From: Capillidium heterosporum
Taxonomy: Eukaryota; Entomophthoromycota; Entomophthoromycetes; Entomophthorales; Capillidiaceae
Length of the DNA: 64,000 nucleotides
Assembly (NCBI GenBank): GCA_016630905.1
Contig: WBMQ01000009.1
Location: forward strand, 434,001-498,000
Direction: 5' to 3'
The position numbers were made by a program, and so were the translations under genes. Positions 33,770 to 46,700 of this stretch are shown here, one piece after another; positions within the stretch are counted from its first letter, which is position 1; each line of letters opens with the position of its first letter. The notes beneath the pieces are model-generated. The model worked only from the letters and a program-made list of their open reading frames with translations, was not told where the DNA came from and searched no databases.

Positions 33770-36669
33770 ATGGTAAAACAATATTTGAAATTCAATTCGA
33801 CCTCAAGGTTTGGTACCATAAGTTCCAATTTATCCAACCTTCAACACTTCACTAAGCACCAAGTGTATTTACCACAGTACGACAAGGTGGTTCTATTCGA
33901 TTTAAAACTTGGAAAACCCATCCTTGTATTTTCGGCCAATATTGAAGAGGAGAAGTTGGTTCAAGTTACTAAAATACTGATTAATCCAATTGATAAATAC
34001 CAAGTTGCTGTTGGGTAATTTTAACAATGAGAAAATCTATATATTGACATGTTTATTTTTATAACAACAGGTATAGCGATGGCAGTATCAGAATATTCAG
34101 TGGCAAAGACAACAAAGTAGAAGAGATAACTGTATTCCAGGGTCATAAAACTGAAATTACTAGTCTATGCTTCGACAACAAGGGTCAAAAATTGGCGAGT
34201 GGTTCGAAAGATTGTCAAATAGTTATTTGGGATATAGTGGAAGAGATTGGTTTGAAAAGGTAATTAGTTTGATTATAAATACATTAACACCATAATAGGT
34301 TGAAAGGGCATGTAAACACGATTACTGGGCTGACTTTTGTACCGGATAACGAGTTAATAATAAGTAGCAGTAAAGATAACCAGATTAAGTTATTCGATTT
34401 AACTACCGGACACTGTCTACAGACTTTAATTGCTCATAAGAACGAGATCTGGTCTTTGATGCTAAGTGAAGACAATCAATTTTTGATCTCAGGTGGCACA
34501 AAAGTCAAAGTTTGGTCCATCAACTTGGATCGATTGGAAGAGGAAAACATCATGGACGGTAAAATCGATGTCATTCAGGAGGTTGGAGTTTTGGAACGGA
34601 GTGTTAACGGTAAGGTACTGAACTTGAAGTTTTTGAGCGGAAGGTTGTTCGTTCAGGTAATTATACAATAGCATTGCTTTATGCTTATTTTTACTTGTAG
34701 GCCGACGATAAAACCATAGAGGTATTCCAATTACGTAGCTCCCAAGACATAAAGAAAAAGATCGACCGACGTATCCGAAGGCTGAAGGAAAAGAATAAAT
34801 TAGCGACCATTGATCTGAGCTTGATAGACAAAGACAACATCAACTTAACGGACCAGTTCCAACCCCTAACTTTACTTCGACTCCCTTACAAGGTCACCAA
34901 TTTTGATGTAGATAGTGAGGATCCAAACCACTTGATAGTGAAATTCAACACCAATCTAGTGCAGTCTTATAAACTGGACAACGAAAACCAATTCCAGCAG
35001 CTGTTTAGCTTGGATCGATTAGGGCATCGTTATGAGATCAAGTGCGGTAGTCTAAGCTTAAACGATGAGCTGTTGTTGACTTGTTCTCTAAACCAGTACA
35101 TTGTTTGGAACTTATCAACTGGACTACCTATCCGCAACATCATCGGTACCGAACCCATCTCTTGTCTGTTTTTGCCTGGAGGTAAGCATGTGGTAGTTGG
35201 TACCAAGCTCGGTAATTTGGAGTTGTACGACATCAACTCCAACCAGCTATTGGAGACTATCGAGGCTCATGACGACGCAGTCACCGACATCAAACTACTA
35301 CCTAACCAGGATGGAGTTATAACTGGAAGTTTGGATAAAGAGGTGAAGCTATTTATGTTTGTTACCAAAACTATCAACAAGAGCCAGGAGGATGACGGCT
35401 TGAATCAACTTAACCGACAACTTTCCTTGAACTTAACTTCAACCTTGCAACTTGAGGAAGGTATTTTAGCTTTGACAGTTTCCCCCAACAACAAGTTTTT
35501 GGCGGTTGCGACTTTGGATTCTACCGTCAAGGTGTTCTTCTTGGACTCGTTCAAACTATTTTTGAATCTGTATGGGCATAAGCTGCCTGTCACTAGCCTG
35601 GACATTTCGTCCGACAGCTACATGTTGGTCACTGGCAGTAACGACAAGAACTTAAAGATCTGGGGTCTAGATTTCGGTGACTTGCCACAAGTCTCTGTTT
35701 GCTCACACTGACGGCCTAACCGACGTCAAGTTCTTGGAAGGTACCCACAGAATCGTCTCTAGCGGTAAAGATGGCCAGGTCCGAATCTGGGATGGTGATA
35801 ACTTCGAATTGATCCAGAAGTTCAACACTCACTTCATGCCTATCTCCAAGGTATGCTTGGGGAAGATGGGTACTTCATTTGTCAGTCTGTCGTTCGATAG
35901 GTCTGTCGTTAAGTTTGAGCAATCGGATGAGCCCCTATTTTTGGAAGAAGAGAAGGAGAAGGCGTTGGAACAGCTATTAGATAACAATTTAACCCTGGAA
36001 GCCGAAGATGAGAATCAGGTTACGTTAGCTACGCCTCAGTCTTTGAAATCGGGCGAAAGATTGATGGAAGCGATCGACCTCGCCAACCAGGACATTGAGG
36101 AATCCCGACTACATAAACTCGCTTACCCCAACTCCAACGTGCCTAGGCAACGGAACCCTATATTAGCGCTGAAGGATGTTAGCCCGGAAAGATACGTCTT
36201 GGACGAGCTGTTGCGATCCAAACTAACTCAGCTGGAAGACTGTCTCCTAACTCTGCCGTTGAAATACGTCTTTGATATAGTCGGCTTCATGGATACCTGG
36301 TCCAAAAATGGGTGGAATATCCACCTAGTCGCCCGAGCGTTAAACTTCTTGATCAACTTGCACTACTACCATATCACTAACAATAAGGAGTTGAGATCCA
36401 AGTTGGTGAACATCAAGACACAGTTGAGGTACCAGCTCAACGGGATAAAGGTAATTATTTATATATATATCTGTTAATATTGATGTTTTGTAACTTAGGA
36501 TGTCATGGGGTACAACTTGGCAGCTTTATCGTTCCTGCAAAACCAAGCTAAATTGGAATCCAATATCAACTTCGAGAATGACATGGGGACTTTAACCAGC
36601 AATGAAGAAGACAAGTTCAGCTTGAAGAGAGGAGCTAACTCTTCGATCAAGCGTAAAGTCCTAGTATAG
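33770..36669 (+). CDS. UTP12: Utp12/Dip2, UTP-B subunit of the small-subunit processome, one +1 break
   Basis: Five exons: 33770-34014, 34071-34259, 34299-34656, 34701-36450, 36499-36669. With one base skipped at about 35682 they give 903 residues (yeast Dip2 is 943). Utp12 is a tandem WD40 protein of the UTP-B complex that binds the 5' external spacer of pre-rRNA in the nucleolus. WD blades run through the first three quarters, with family-typical NDKNLKIWGLDFGD and CHKSLFAHTDGLTDVKFLEG. They are followed by the helical Utp12 domain (LLTLPLKYVFDIVGFMDTW). The frame changes exactly between GD and CHKS, where GACTTGCCAC would read correctly as GACTGCCAC. Everything else, including four GT-AG introns of 38-56 nt, joins cleanly. 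Confidence 0.9.
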
Positions 36670-37190
36670 ATTAAAATTTTATATTTCCTTCTTAACTATT
36701 CGATCATTGTTATAAAGCTGTTCTGATAAATAGTTTTTAATATAGTCTATACAAGTGGCACAATTTTGTAACCTGATGAGCTTGAAAGATATTTCTAAAG
36801 ATATTTTAGATTCATCATCAATTGCTTTGATCCCATTTTTCCAACTATAACTTAAATGGACTAGCAGGTGCTATGCTGTTTCCAAGATATTTTTCATTCA
36901 AGTCAGCTAAATGATGGTTGCAAATCTTACATTGTTTTCAGCTTTTTGTAGTCTTGCTTTACTTGAGCCTTTAAATATTTGTTATCTTAAACGGAGAATT
37001 TTTATAAAACAAGGCTGAAGATTTTATTCTTTGACAAGGCGTTTATTTTCATTGGATAAATAGCATCCATCCTTTTGAATGTGAAATTTGAACTGTTGGC
37101 TGACAAGCCTTTCAGAGATCTTTCAAAAACTAAGCCAGCAGCCTTTATCCCCTGGACAAAGCACGTTATGATACAGCAGGTTCCAAAAGT
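36670..37190. other. Intergenic, no gene seen
   Basis: AT-rich spacer between UTP12 and the triple-Atg8-like gene. Confidence 0.4.
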
Positions 37191-38210
37191 ATGAGTCTAT
37201 ATCTAAGTTTCAACGGCACTACCAACAACGCCATCTCGAGCCCTTACAAAGATATACAAACGTTTGAGGGAAGATTGAAAAGAGCGCGAGATATTCGATT
37301 GAATTCACCCAAGTATGTCCCAGTTATATTAGATAAGATGGATGGTAGTAGCACAAAATCTTTAGAAAAATGCTTTGCTGCTATTACGACAACTTGTACC
37401 ATTGGTATGTTTTCTGGAATGATCAGAAAGGACCTCAAAGAGACTAGGAATGAGATAGTTTTATATGTGGGTACGGTACCCCTACCAATCGATTCTCTGA
37501 TGCTGGAGGTTTATAATCGATATAAAGATCTGGATGCTAATTTGTACCTCACATATTGCTCCGACATTACTCTTAACCTCCGGATGCATAGCTTAGTGAG
37601 AAATTTCAGCTTTATCCCAATAGTACTAAAGAGGCTGGAAGGCTGCGAATTCAAATTAATCGACAATTTTAATATAGTAGCCCATCCAGATCGAAACATC
37701 GGTGAGGCAGTTCAAGGACTCAGGAATAGACTCGAATTGGAGCCGGGAATCGGTATTGGTATCTACCTGAATAACTCCAATGTTCCACGTACCTCCGTCA
37801 TTTCAAAGGTATATGCTGAACACAAAAGCGAGGATGGTATTTTGTATTTACACTACGGTCCCGAGAACTATTCTGATTTTATCGAACATGTCCGAAGTAA
37901 ATGTCCCTCTAACGCTATCCCAGCAATACTTCGAAGATTGGAGGATAATGAACTGGACATCATCCCCAGAGTTAAGGTTACTCTAAACCCTGATAGAACT
38001 GTTGCCACAACCGTTGATAAGTTTAAGGAGCACTACAAGTTAGACCCGGAAGTCAACATCGTTCTCTACACAAGTAAACTTCCCCTATCAACTACCCAGG
38101 TCATCTCAGAAATCTACGCTGAGCATAAAGGTCGGGATGGTATCCTGTGCCTAAACTACACCATTGAGGCTCCTCCTCACCTTGAATGTCCATCACTTAA
38201 GCGTCCTTAG
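37191..38210 (+). CDS. Three tandem Atg8-like ubiquitin-fold domains
   Basis: Intronless, 339 residues. Three successive segments, about residues 24-123, 126-224 and 226-324, each follow the Atg8/GABARAP layout: a (I/V)P(V/I/A)(I/L)L(D/K/R) strand near the start, a charged middle, a helix, a strand like IYLNN or VLYTS followed by (L/V)P, a helix, and YAEHK(S/G)xDGILYLHY at the end. In Atg8 the last motif is YxEHKDEDGFLYVxYSGE before the lipidated Gly. Repeats 2 and 3 resemble each other most; repeat 1 is diverged (YNRYKDLDANLYLTY). The C-terminus (LECPSLKRP) has no Gly, so Atg3/Atg7-type lipidation at the end is not expected. A role as a soluble multivalent scaffold for Atg8-interacting motifs is inference. 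I know no family with three such domains. Confidence 0.75.
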   Translation: MSLYLSFNGTTNNAISSPYKDIQTFEGRLKRARDIRLNSPKYVPVILDKMDGSSTKSLEKCFAAITTTCTIGMFSGMIRKDLKETRNEIVLYVGTVPLPIDSLMLEVYNRYKDLDANLYLTYCSDITLNLRMHSLVRNFSFIPIVLKRLEGCEFKLIDNFNIVAHPDRNIGEAVQGLRNRLELEPGIGIGIYLNNSNVPRTSVISKVYAEHKSEDGILYLHYGPENYSDFIEHVRSKCPSNAIPAILRRLEDNELDIIPRVKVTLNPDRTVATTVDKFKEHYKLDPEVNIVLYTSKLPLSTTQVISEIYAEHKGRDGILCLNYTIEAPPHLECPSLKRP

Positions 38211-38920
38211 CATCGTAAAAAGCATTGTTTCTCATCAAGCCCTACAACAAACATTAATAAATTCCACTTGCTCTATAGTTTTCTTATTAAAGTTTTAAAT
38301 ATTGAGCATAATCAAATTCAGAAACTTTATTAGGAACTAGCATTATAATATGGTTCGCTTTGGAAGAAATATTCGAGCCTTATACGTATTTTAACATATT
38401 TTCATTTCCCTGATAGAAATTTATCCTATAAAAAAATTTTGAGATACAATTGCTAATAATTGAACGCTCTTCCTCATTTCGTCTGTTGTATACTGAAATG
38501 CAATAGCAGTCTCATCCATTTGCCTTAAAGCTTTAGAAACAGTCCTTCAAAGCATTTTAAGGGAATCAAATCAACTAACAAATAAAAAGCACATGAATGC
38601 CATATATAAAATAAAAGCTTGGATAAAATGATAAACCATAAACCCAATGTACACATACGAAAGTAAAAGTATCGAGAATAAATACTTAAAATAAACATAG
38701 GTAAGCCACACTATATAAGCAAAGTACAATCCCAATAGAACTCTAAAACTTTATTGGAAATGAAAAAGAAAAGGAGTACAGACTCCAATCGAACTGAACG
38801 TCAAAATAGCGAAACTATAAAAAAGAAAGCAACCTAGCCATCAGAATGGAATACTGCACTAGTAGCCAAACCTCAAAGTCCACAACTCCATCCAAAAGTT
38901 AATCTAAAAACTTCAACCGC
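38211..38920. other. Intergenic between convergent genes
   Basis: AT-rich 3'-3' spacer, nothing recognised. Confidence 0.4.
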
Positions 38921-41905
38921 TTACACGTAGTACTGGTTGAGGAAGGGAGGAATGGGTATCGCCCCATCCGGGTTGATCAAGGCACCGGAAGCGTGGTTCA
39001 TGGGTGGTTCCATAAAGAAGGCCGACAGCCAGACGATGTAGGTGAAGCACAGGATGGTACCCTTGAAGTAATTGGATTTGCCTTCGATGTAGATGTAGGT
39101 GATAAGGAACACCGAGAAGAGAACCGAGAACATATCCAGTCGGGGGAAGATTAGCCTATAAATGTAAATCAGGCAAAATAAAGTAGAGATAATTACGTGA
39201 AGGATTGGCTCATGGGATCAATGGGGGTATCCCAGTGGTAGTAGGCTGAGAAGGCGACCAGTGCAGGGATCTGGAGGAGGGCAACCTGGACTGTATAGGC
39301 AGATCCGATCTCCATGCTACAAGTAGTCAATAAATAAAAGCTATAAAGTTATAAAAAAGGTACCTTAGGGGGATGTTGCCATGCATAGCGAAGGAAATAG
39401 CGTTAACGAATTCGGTAACGTTAGGGACTAAGGCGAAGAGCGTCAGGCCGAGGATCTTCTCGGGGATGTGTAAACTCTCTACCACGACATCGACGCACTG
39501 GACCATGAGCTCAGCGATGATAGGCGAATAATACGGTACAGGCGCAAAGGATGAAGGACTGATTTGCCCTTGCTCCATTCAGGGGCGTCGTGGCCACCGA
39601 CCTCTTCGTCTTCATCTTCGTCCTCGTCATCATCATTAGTATCGTTGTTCAGAATCTGTTGGGCCGTGTTAACGATTGACCGGTGATGCTCGGGGTCGTA
39701 GCGAACTCCATCCAGGATGGAAGGATGGACAGAAAGAGGTAGCGGGATGAGCTCGGGTACGAGTGGGGAGGTGATCCCATCTTGATTGTTGGTTTCTGGC
39801 AGTTTGGGGGAAGTGGGGTTATCATCTTCAGCGAATGTACCATTGCTAGAACTGGTGCTAGGTTGGTTAGCTATTTCTTCGCCATGCTCATCGGTCTCCT
39901 TAAAAGCGGTTTCCTCTTCGGTGGGCTGTGGGTTGGATGAAGAGAGCTGCTGTATGATGTGGGTGGGAATCAGCTTCTTGTACAGACTATGTAAAGCCTT
40001 GGATGGGCTTGTCTTGTTAGAATAGATGAGACTGGTGTGGGTCCTCAGGGTAAACCACAAACATACAAGGTAAGCAAGAGGGAGGATTATAGCACAAATG
40101 TACATCAATGGCTTGGTGTTTGTGTAGTAGAATGGATTGTGGCTAGGATGGGGTTGGTAGTAGGCACAGCTTTTACAGGTCCAGTTTTGTCCATCAGTTG
40201 GTGGGGGGCAGGAATCACATTTAAGCTCAAAGGTGGCGTAAATAGAGTAAAACAAAGTTGGAGTGAATACGCCGATGATGGACATTATAAGCATGGTTGA
40301 GGTAACACCGGCTGACTTGGCATTGAAGCGCTGCTGCTTACGCTTGGTAGCACCGCCGATCATACTGAAACCAGGCATCAAAAGTAGTCCAGCTAACATA
40401 CTTCCGATTATGGATCCCTCTACTAAAATTGCTTTACCTTCGATGAGGGCGAAGCAGTAAAGCAAAATTTCGACAATGGAGCCAAAGGTGGCGTTGATAA
40501 CAGCACCCATACCCAAGGAGGACTGAGCTGAGATAGAGGATACCGCCATACCGATGAAGTAAGCTAAAGGTACAGTTGATAGCAAGCACCCACCGAATAT
40601 GACGAACGGTGAGGTTAGTATCGTTTCCTTACCGAGCCAGGGGGATAGGACATACGCATCCCCCAAAGTGAAAAATACAACGGCCATCAAGTTAATGAAG
40701 AGGATGTTTATACCATCATAGGTGTACTTGTAGTATCCTAAACCGAATGCATGGTTGGTACATAGACTCGGGTGGGCTTCACTGCCCTCAAGGGTGGCGA
40801 TCTCACCGCGCCGGAATCTTAATTTAAGCGGAATACGGTTCAACTTTCGAACCAACACGTAGTTTAGCTTGGCCATAGGTACCGAGAAGACGAGTAACCA
40901 GTTGATCAACGAGACAAAGATCATGATAGGTGCTACGAAGGTGTAGAATATGAGGTAGTAGACTACTTTACCGGGAAGCATGCTGGACTGGTTGACGTCT
41001 ACCCTAGGTTGACCTCCAAGGAGAGGTTCCTCATCTCCAAGTACGATCGGTACAACCTCTTTCTCATTGATCTTCTCGACATACTTGCTGAACGGCCATG
41101 AAAGGTACCAAGCCAAGTAGAGGAGACATCTACCATATTTGACGCCCCCACCAGGTACGAAGAATAGAGGTAAAGAGGCAATAGATATGGTGGCTGCTAA
41201 CCACCACCCAAACAGGACAAACCAAATTATGTTGCCAGGGCTAAGGTTGAGGTTGGTAGTTGGGATGGAATGCAGTGCGGAACGAGCATTGCGAGTGACA
41301 GACCTAGTTTTCTTGTACAGTGCTGGCTTCCAAAGTGGGAGACCGAAGGGATGGGCCACATTTAAATACTCCTGTCGGTCTTTCAACGTAAGTTCAGGTC
41401 CATCGATATCCTCGTCCTCCTCTTCTATTTCGGTATCGGGTTGAAAATCGGTGTTCTCTTCATCGCTAAATAATCTGGTGTTGCGTCTCGATCTTAATGT
41501 GCTGAATCTCTTGCTGGCTCGAATATTGCTGAGGCGGTTGTTCTTTGAATGCCTATTTTGCTCGTAGTGGTGGTCGCTATCTGGATCGAATGCTTCCTGT
41601 AAGGAAACGTCGTCATCACTCGACTCGTGGTGGCTGTTGTAACGGCTGGCGTGACGGGATCCTTTAGATGAGCGCTTGGTACTAGATATCGTCCCATCTT
41701 TACCGTAATAGGAACTGTTGCGCGATTTGGAAAGCTTCTTCATCGAGCTTTGAGGACGTGAGTTGCTGCTGTGGTAACTATCTTTGCGAGGTGTAGCTGA
41801 GTTTCTTGAGGACGCGTTTATAGGTACAAATTCGTCGTTAGATTCTGCATTCCTAGTTTGAGATCTATCTCGATCGCTGTTGTGTTCAGAATCTCTTCCA
41901 ACCAT
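38921..41905 (-). CDS. VNX1: Vnx1-type vacuolar cation/H+ exchanger (CAX superfamily), two +1 breaks
   Basis: Three exons: 41905-39364, 39316-39197, 39155-38921. With two single-base skips they make 964 residues (yeast Vnx1 is 908). The first 170 residues are hydrophilic, Ser/Arg-rich. Then come the membrane domain of a Vnx1-like exchanger (LHPSLCTNHAFGLGYYKYTYDGINILFIN), a GMGAVINATFGSIVE c-1 repeat, a Cys-rich loop (CDSCPPP, CKSC), an acidic cytosolic stretch, and the second half with IPEKILGLTLFALVPNVTEFVNAISFA and LIFPRLDMFSVLFSVFLITYIYIEGKSNYFKG (split in the source by an intron). Vnx1 exchanges Na+ or K+ for H+ at the vacuole. The stretch from SVL through ILCACTVLFA to IIAELMVQ needs a +1 step at about 39553 and another at about 39522; both junctions then match family spacing exactly. 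Confidence 0.88.
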
Positions 41906-42679
41906 CTTTTACTAAGTTAAAGCTTTCAAATTCTTTGAAAAGAGAAGCGTTGGCTGGGATTTGCCCGCTAAGTTTGGAATTGTTTCTCCAATTCGGAGTC
42001 ACCTAAGTTTGAGGGTCAATAGAATCTTAAATTAATGGTGCAGAAATAGGGCAACAGCTATCTATATTGATTAAGTCTTAACCTAATTTGTATAAAATAG
42101 TATTAGGATTCTACATGGAGATAAGGACCTAGAATATTCCTGCATCTTTAGGCCTTTGAGCTTCATATAAGCCTGGTAGTATGCTCCCAACTTTAAGATA
42201 TACTACCGAAGCATGAGTATTAAGAACGCTCATAAACCAGAATCCAACGTTCATGAATATTAGAGGTGATTTTACGATCCAATTTGTAGAAAACTCTCTT
42301 TATTTTTTGAACAGTAATAGCAACTTAGATTTATGAAACTATCTAATAAAGTTAGCTCATTGCAAAGATAAGACAATGCGGCCATTTGATCTTAAAATAC
42401 CAGTCTTAAATATGTGGAGATATAATGTAGTAGACCTATAAGACAATAAGCTCAGTCGAATTCATAAACAGTATAGGGTCTGTTTATATGTCTTTGTTGT
42501 ACATCATCAACTGTAAAAACCATAAATGTGCAATTCCTCTATATACTAAGCCCATATCTGTAAAAATTAACGCAATAGGCTCTAGATAGAATTAGATATC
42601 ATATCAGTTGATAAAAATATAAGTAAAATAAATCGGCATGAAAATTAAAAGCTTTTATAGCAAACTCATAGCATTGAAC
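41906..42679. other. Intergenic, no gene seen
   Basis: AT-rich spacer between VNX1 and the COP1 3' end. Confidence 0.4.
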
Positions 42680-45600
42680 TTAGATGGATCTCAGCCCAGT
42701 GGCATTAGCACCAACGGTTGCCAGGTCACAAATGTTACAGACCGCACCTTCTGCCTCGGGGTTGAAGTTAGCCTGACAGTAGGGGCAGTTCAATTTATCG
42801 GAACCAGCATAGATCGGAGTGAAATTGGCAGCATCGACAACAAAGGGGTTGAACATGTCGTAGTCCAATTCAATAGCATCAGTAGGGTTACGGTCACTAA
42901 CAGTTTGAATTTTACGGGCTTGGGTAGCGAGCTTCTCTCCAGGACCTAGCTCCAAAAGTCTTCGAGCGAATCCAGATGCTGCCTTGAGGTTCTTGCCTTT
43001 GAACGCTGTGTTCATAGCTAGTACCAAAGCTAAAGTCAGATGCTGGGGATCCAATTGGCAGTGGGTAAAGTAGGCTGCTAGCTCCAATATACGTTTGGTG
43101 GTGTCGGCATCGGGGTTGGTGTCGGTAGCCAACTGGCGTCTCTGTGTCTCAAGTTTCAATGCGACAACGTACTCCCTACAGATACCAACCAGCTGCTTGA
43201 TCTCCTCAGCCTCCTCCGAATTTTCAACAATGATCAGCGGAATCACTTGCAAAGTACGTTGGAAGGTAGCCAGAGCTTCGCTGATTTTGTTGGCTTTGAA
43301 CAGTTTGTACCCGTCTTTGAGCTCAGCGATGGCCATATCTAAACCGTACACCTTTACGGGGCGAATATCGGCTACCTTGGATACGTCAGGGTTGCGTCTG
43401 AGACCGACAGTCAAGCTAGGGCAATCCCTCATTGGCGATAGCGTAGGCCTTGGCAGTGGAATTGGCCTTCAGGAAATGCTCCTTAAGCGGCTGGAAGTTG
43501 ACGACGCCCAGTTGGCGGTTGAGTAGTTGCATGGCTTGGTCAAAGGAACCTGCAATGACATGATCAACGGCGAAAGGTGAACTACGTGCCCATTTCTCGA
43601 CATCGTCACCATCTTTCTGAGGCATGGCAAACTCGGTACTTTGTACGTTGTTGACTAACTCGGCATCAATAGCATCATCGATAGCATCATCATCGTCCAA
43701 GCCCCAACCCGACTCCTCCTCGCCTTGGTCGGCATCAACGAATCGATCCTCGGTAGCTGAATCATCCTGATCGATATCGGCATCGACATCTTGACCCCAA
43801 CCGTCAGCCAGGTCGTCGTCTAATTCACCATCATCACCCAAGCCGCCGGCTTGGCTAGATTCTAAAGCAGCAAAGAAACGATCAAATACGCCCTTACTCA
43901 CGTTCAAGGTAGGCCAGTTGCCATCGGAAACACCAATGACTGGTTTGGAGACGACTGAACTGGTGGATTTGATAGGCAGTTTGGCGATAACCTCAGGAGC
44001 TATTCCAGACTCGTCAGCAATGGCCTGAGCAGTTTCGTCTAATCCAGCATTCTTAGCCGCCATGTAGGCTAACGCGAACTGACCGGCCTGTCGCAATACC
44101 TCGACACGCTTTATGGCGTCGCCGAGGTAAATGGCATTGTGGAATTGGGCCTTCAGGTCCCCACGCTTCTCAGCGATTGTCTGCATCTTGGACACTTTGT
44201 CATGGTCGCCGGTTATAAAATACAGGAAACTTAACTTGTCAAAGTGGCGTATCTTTTGATAGCAAAGGGTGACGATCTGTACGTTACCCTGTAGAAGCGC
44301 CTCTCTTGCTAATTTGGCCCAGCTAGCTTCAGAGTCGAGGACCTTGGCGGACGCAAGTGCTGCTTCTAGGTTACCACATTCCAATGCCAATTCGAAACGG
44401 GTACGCTCATCTTTGATAAAGTGCAAAGCGATCTCAGAGTAGCCCTTCTTACGCAAGTAGGCGATGATAGATTGTCCAACAAGGTTGGAGTGCTTGATGG
44501 CGTGGATGACCTGGTCGTAGTCCTGCTTGATCAAAGCCAACTTGAACTTGTACTCGGCATTGTCGATGGTGGCAATCTGAGGGGTAGCATCTCGGTCCAA
44601 GTAGTGAATCTGCTGACCTTTGGCACGAGTGAGGTATATGGGATGATCCAAGGTACAGATAATTCCATTGTCGCCCTGAGGGATTAGATATTTGATGTGA
44701 TTCAAGGTGGTATATATAAATACTCCAATGGAGTCCCAGGTGCCAGACTTGACACGAATAGTTTCATGGATCTGGCATTTCTGGTTAAGATCCTTGTCGG
44801 CAATGGTGATGGCTATAAATAGAAATTAAAAATAAAATAGTGATTTAAAAGTTACTGTGCTTTCCAATTAGGGCAACCATTGAGTTGTCTGAAGACCAGA
44901 CAGCATAGCGAATCTCTGATACGTTGAGAGTGGCCAAATCCTTCTTCTGAGTGGTATCGAACAAAGTGACATGTTTGTTGGAAGCTAGCAAGAGGTTACC
45001 CCCGGGGGCGATAAAGATATCGTTGACAATACTAGTAAGCTTGATAACCTTGAGGGAAGCACACTCCAAATCACGGACATCAAGTTGCTACAGAACATTA
45101 AAAACTGCAAAAAGGATAATGCTTACATTTTTTTCTTTGTCAAGCGAAGCAAAGCGGTTACGACTGATGAAGATAGCACCACTGCCGTTGACCTTCTGGC
45201 CAGTAGCTACATCATCGCCAAACTTCCCAGCATTGTAAAGCTCAAAGTGACTGCCCGAGTCGGAATCCTAACAAATTTAGACAAAATTCGTTGATCCTAG
45301 CTTACCGATGTCAAAATGACAGTTTTGTCGATGGGGTTGAAAGTTAAAGCTCTGGGAGGTGAAGCGTACTGAGTACCACGCTTGAAGGTGAAAACAGCCT
45401 GATCCTTACCAGTAGAGAAACTGTGAATACGAACCTCCTTGTCTTTGACGTAGAGCATGGTATCCTGATGTATTGCCATGGCAGGGCGCTCACGCTCCAG
45501 CTTGAATACCAACATACCGCTATCGTGACCTACGAATCATTTAATAAACTGTTCAAATAAAGACTATATACCAGCCGCAAACAGGTTGAGGTTAGGATGG

Positions 45601-46700
45601 GCAGCTAAAACCCAGTATCTATCGCCTTCTCTACGGAAAGATTGAATCAGGCTACGCTTTGTCATATCCCAAACGCGAATGGAGCGATCTTCAGAGTTAG
45701 AAACCAAAAGCTCCTTGTGGGGGTGGAAGGCGACGCAAGAAACATTGTTGTAGTGGCCACGACAGGTGTCAACTTCCCAAGCTCTAGATTCTGCGATAGA
45801 GGATTAGAATAAATCCAACTTATAGCCACTTACCATTCATACGCCAAAGCTTCACTTGACGATCGTCACCACCAGAAGCAATTAAAGGCAAGGTTGGGTG
45901 GAAATCGACCCAGTTGACCCCCTTGGTATGTCCTTCCAAGACAAACTTAACACTGACATCCATATTACCAAATACATCGGTAGTGTGTGCAATAACACGT
46001 AAAGCCTCTTCTTCAGGGGTACGGGTGCTAGTACTCTGAGGAGTATAGTTCTTCTTACGTAGGCCTGTTCAAATTATACAATTAACGCTCCAATTTTTAA
46101 ATTCGACGCTTACCTGAGTAGTCCCAGATCCTAACGGTGAGATCCAAACAAGCCGAGGCGATCAAATTTTCGGTAGGATGAAATTTGGCACACATCACGT
46201 AATGGTTGTGTCCAGTCAAAGTCGAAATACAGTTACGAGACTGCCAGTTCCAAATACGGATGGTTTGGTCGTCAGAAGCCGACATGATCCATGGAAGTTC
46301 GTGGTGGAAAACGACAGTACGGATGTAGTCCATGTGACCAGTCAAAGTAAACAGACAGCGACGGGTCTTGATGTTCCAAACTTTAATTTTACGGTCATCA
46401 CCACCAGAAACAAAAAGATCTTGAGTTGGGTGAAAAGCAATTCCACGAACGGGACCTGGAAGTTTTTAAATAATGAATACATAAAATATAAAAGTACCAT
46501 CGTGTTCCTCAAATTTGTCAATTAAAGTTCCCATACGGTAGTCCCAAAGTTGAATGGTACCATTGTGTAAGGAAGAAAGTACCCAGGGGCGTTTGGGGTG
46601 GAAAGCTATCCCTTTAACACGGTTACTTTTTGATTCAAACTTTTATTTAATGTTAATAATGATTAAAAAATTGGGCGATTACCTTTGTAAGCAATTTCAT
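42680..46700 (-). CDS. COP1: Coatomer alpha subunit (alpha-COP), one +1 break
   Basis: Nine exons: 46700-46683, 46639-46498, 46455-46114, 46064-45834, 45790-45572, 45529-45306, 45267-45127, 45087-44856, 44812-42680. With one base skipped near 43418 they give 1226 residues (yeast Cop1 is 1201). Alpha-COP is the WD40/solenoid scaffold of COPI coats that return cargo from Golgi to ER. It begins [19 protein letters not shown] and has the characteristic blades [21 protein letters not shown]. The solenoid ([21 protein letters not shown]) is followed by an acidic linker ([16 protein letters not shown]) and the C-terminal epsilon-COP-binding domain ending with a CPYC..CNIC pair. At the break the zero frame reads GGA TTG CCC TAG; one base fewer gives GLPSL and continues to the end. 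Confidence 0.93.
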
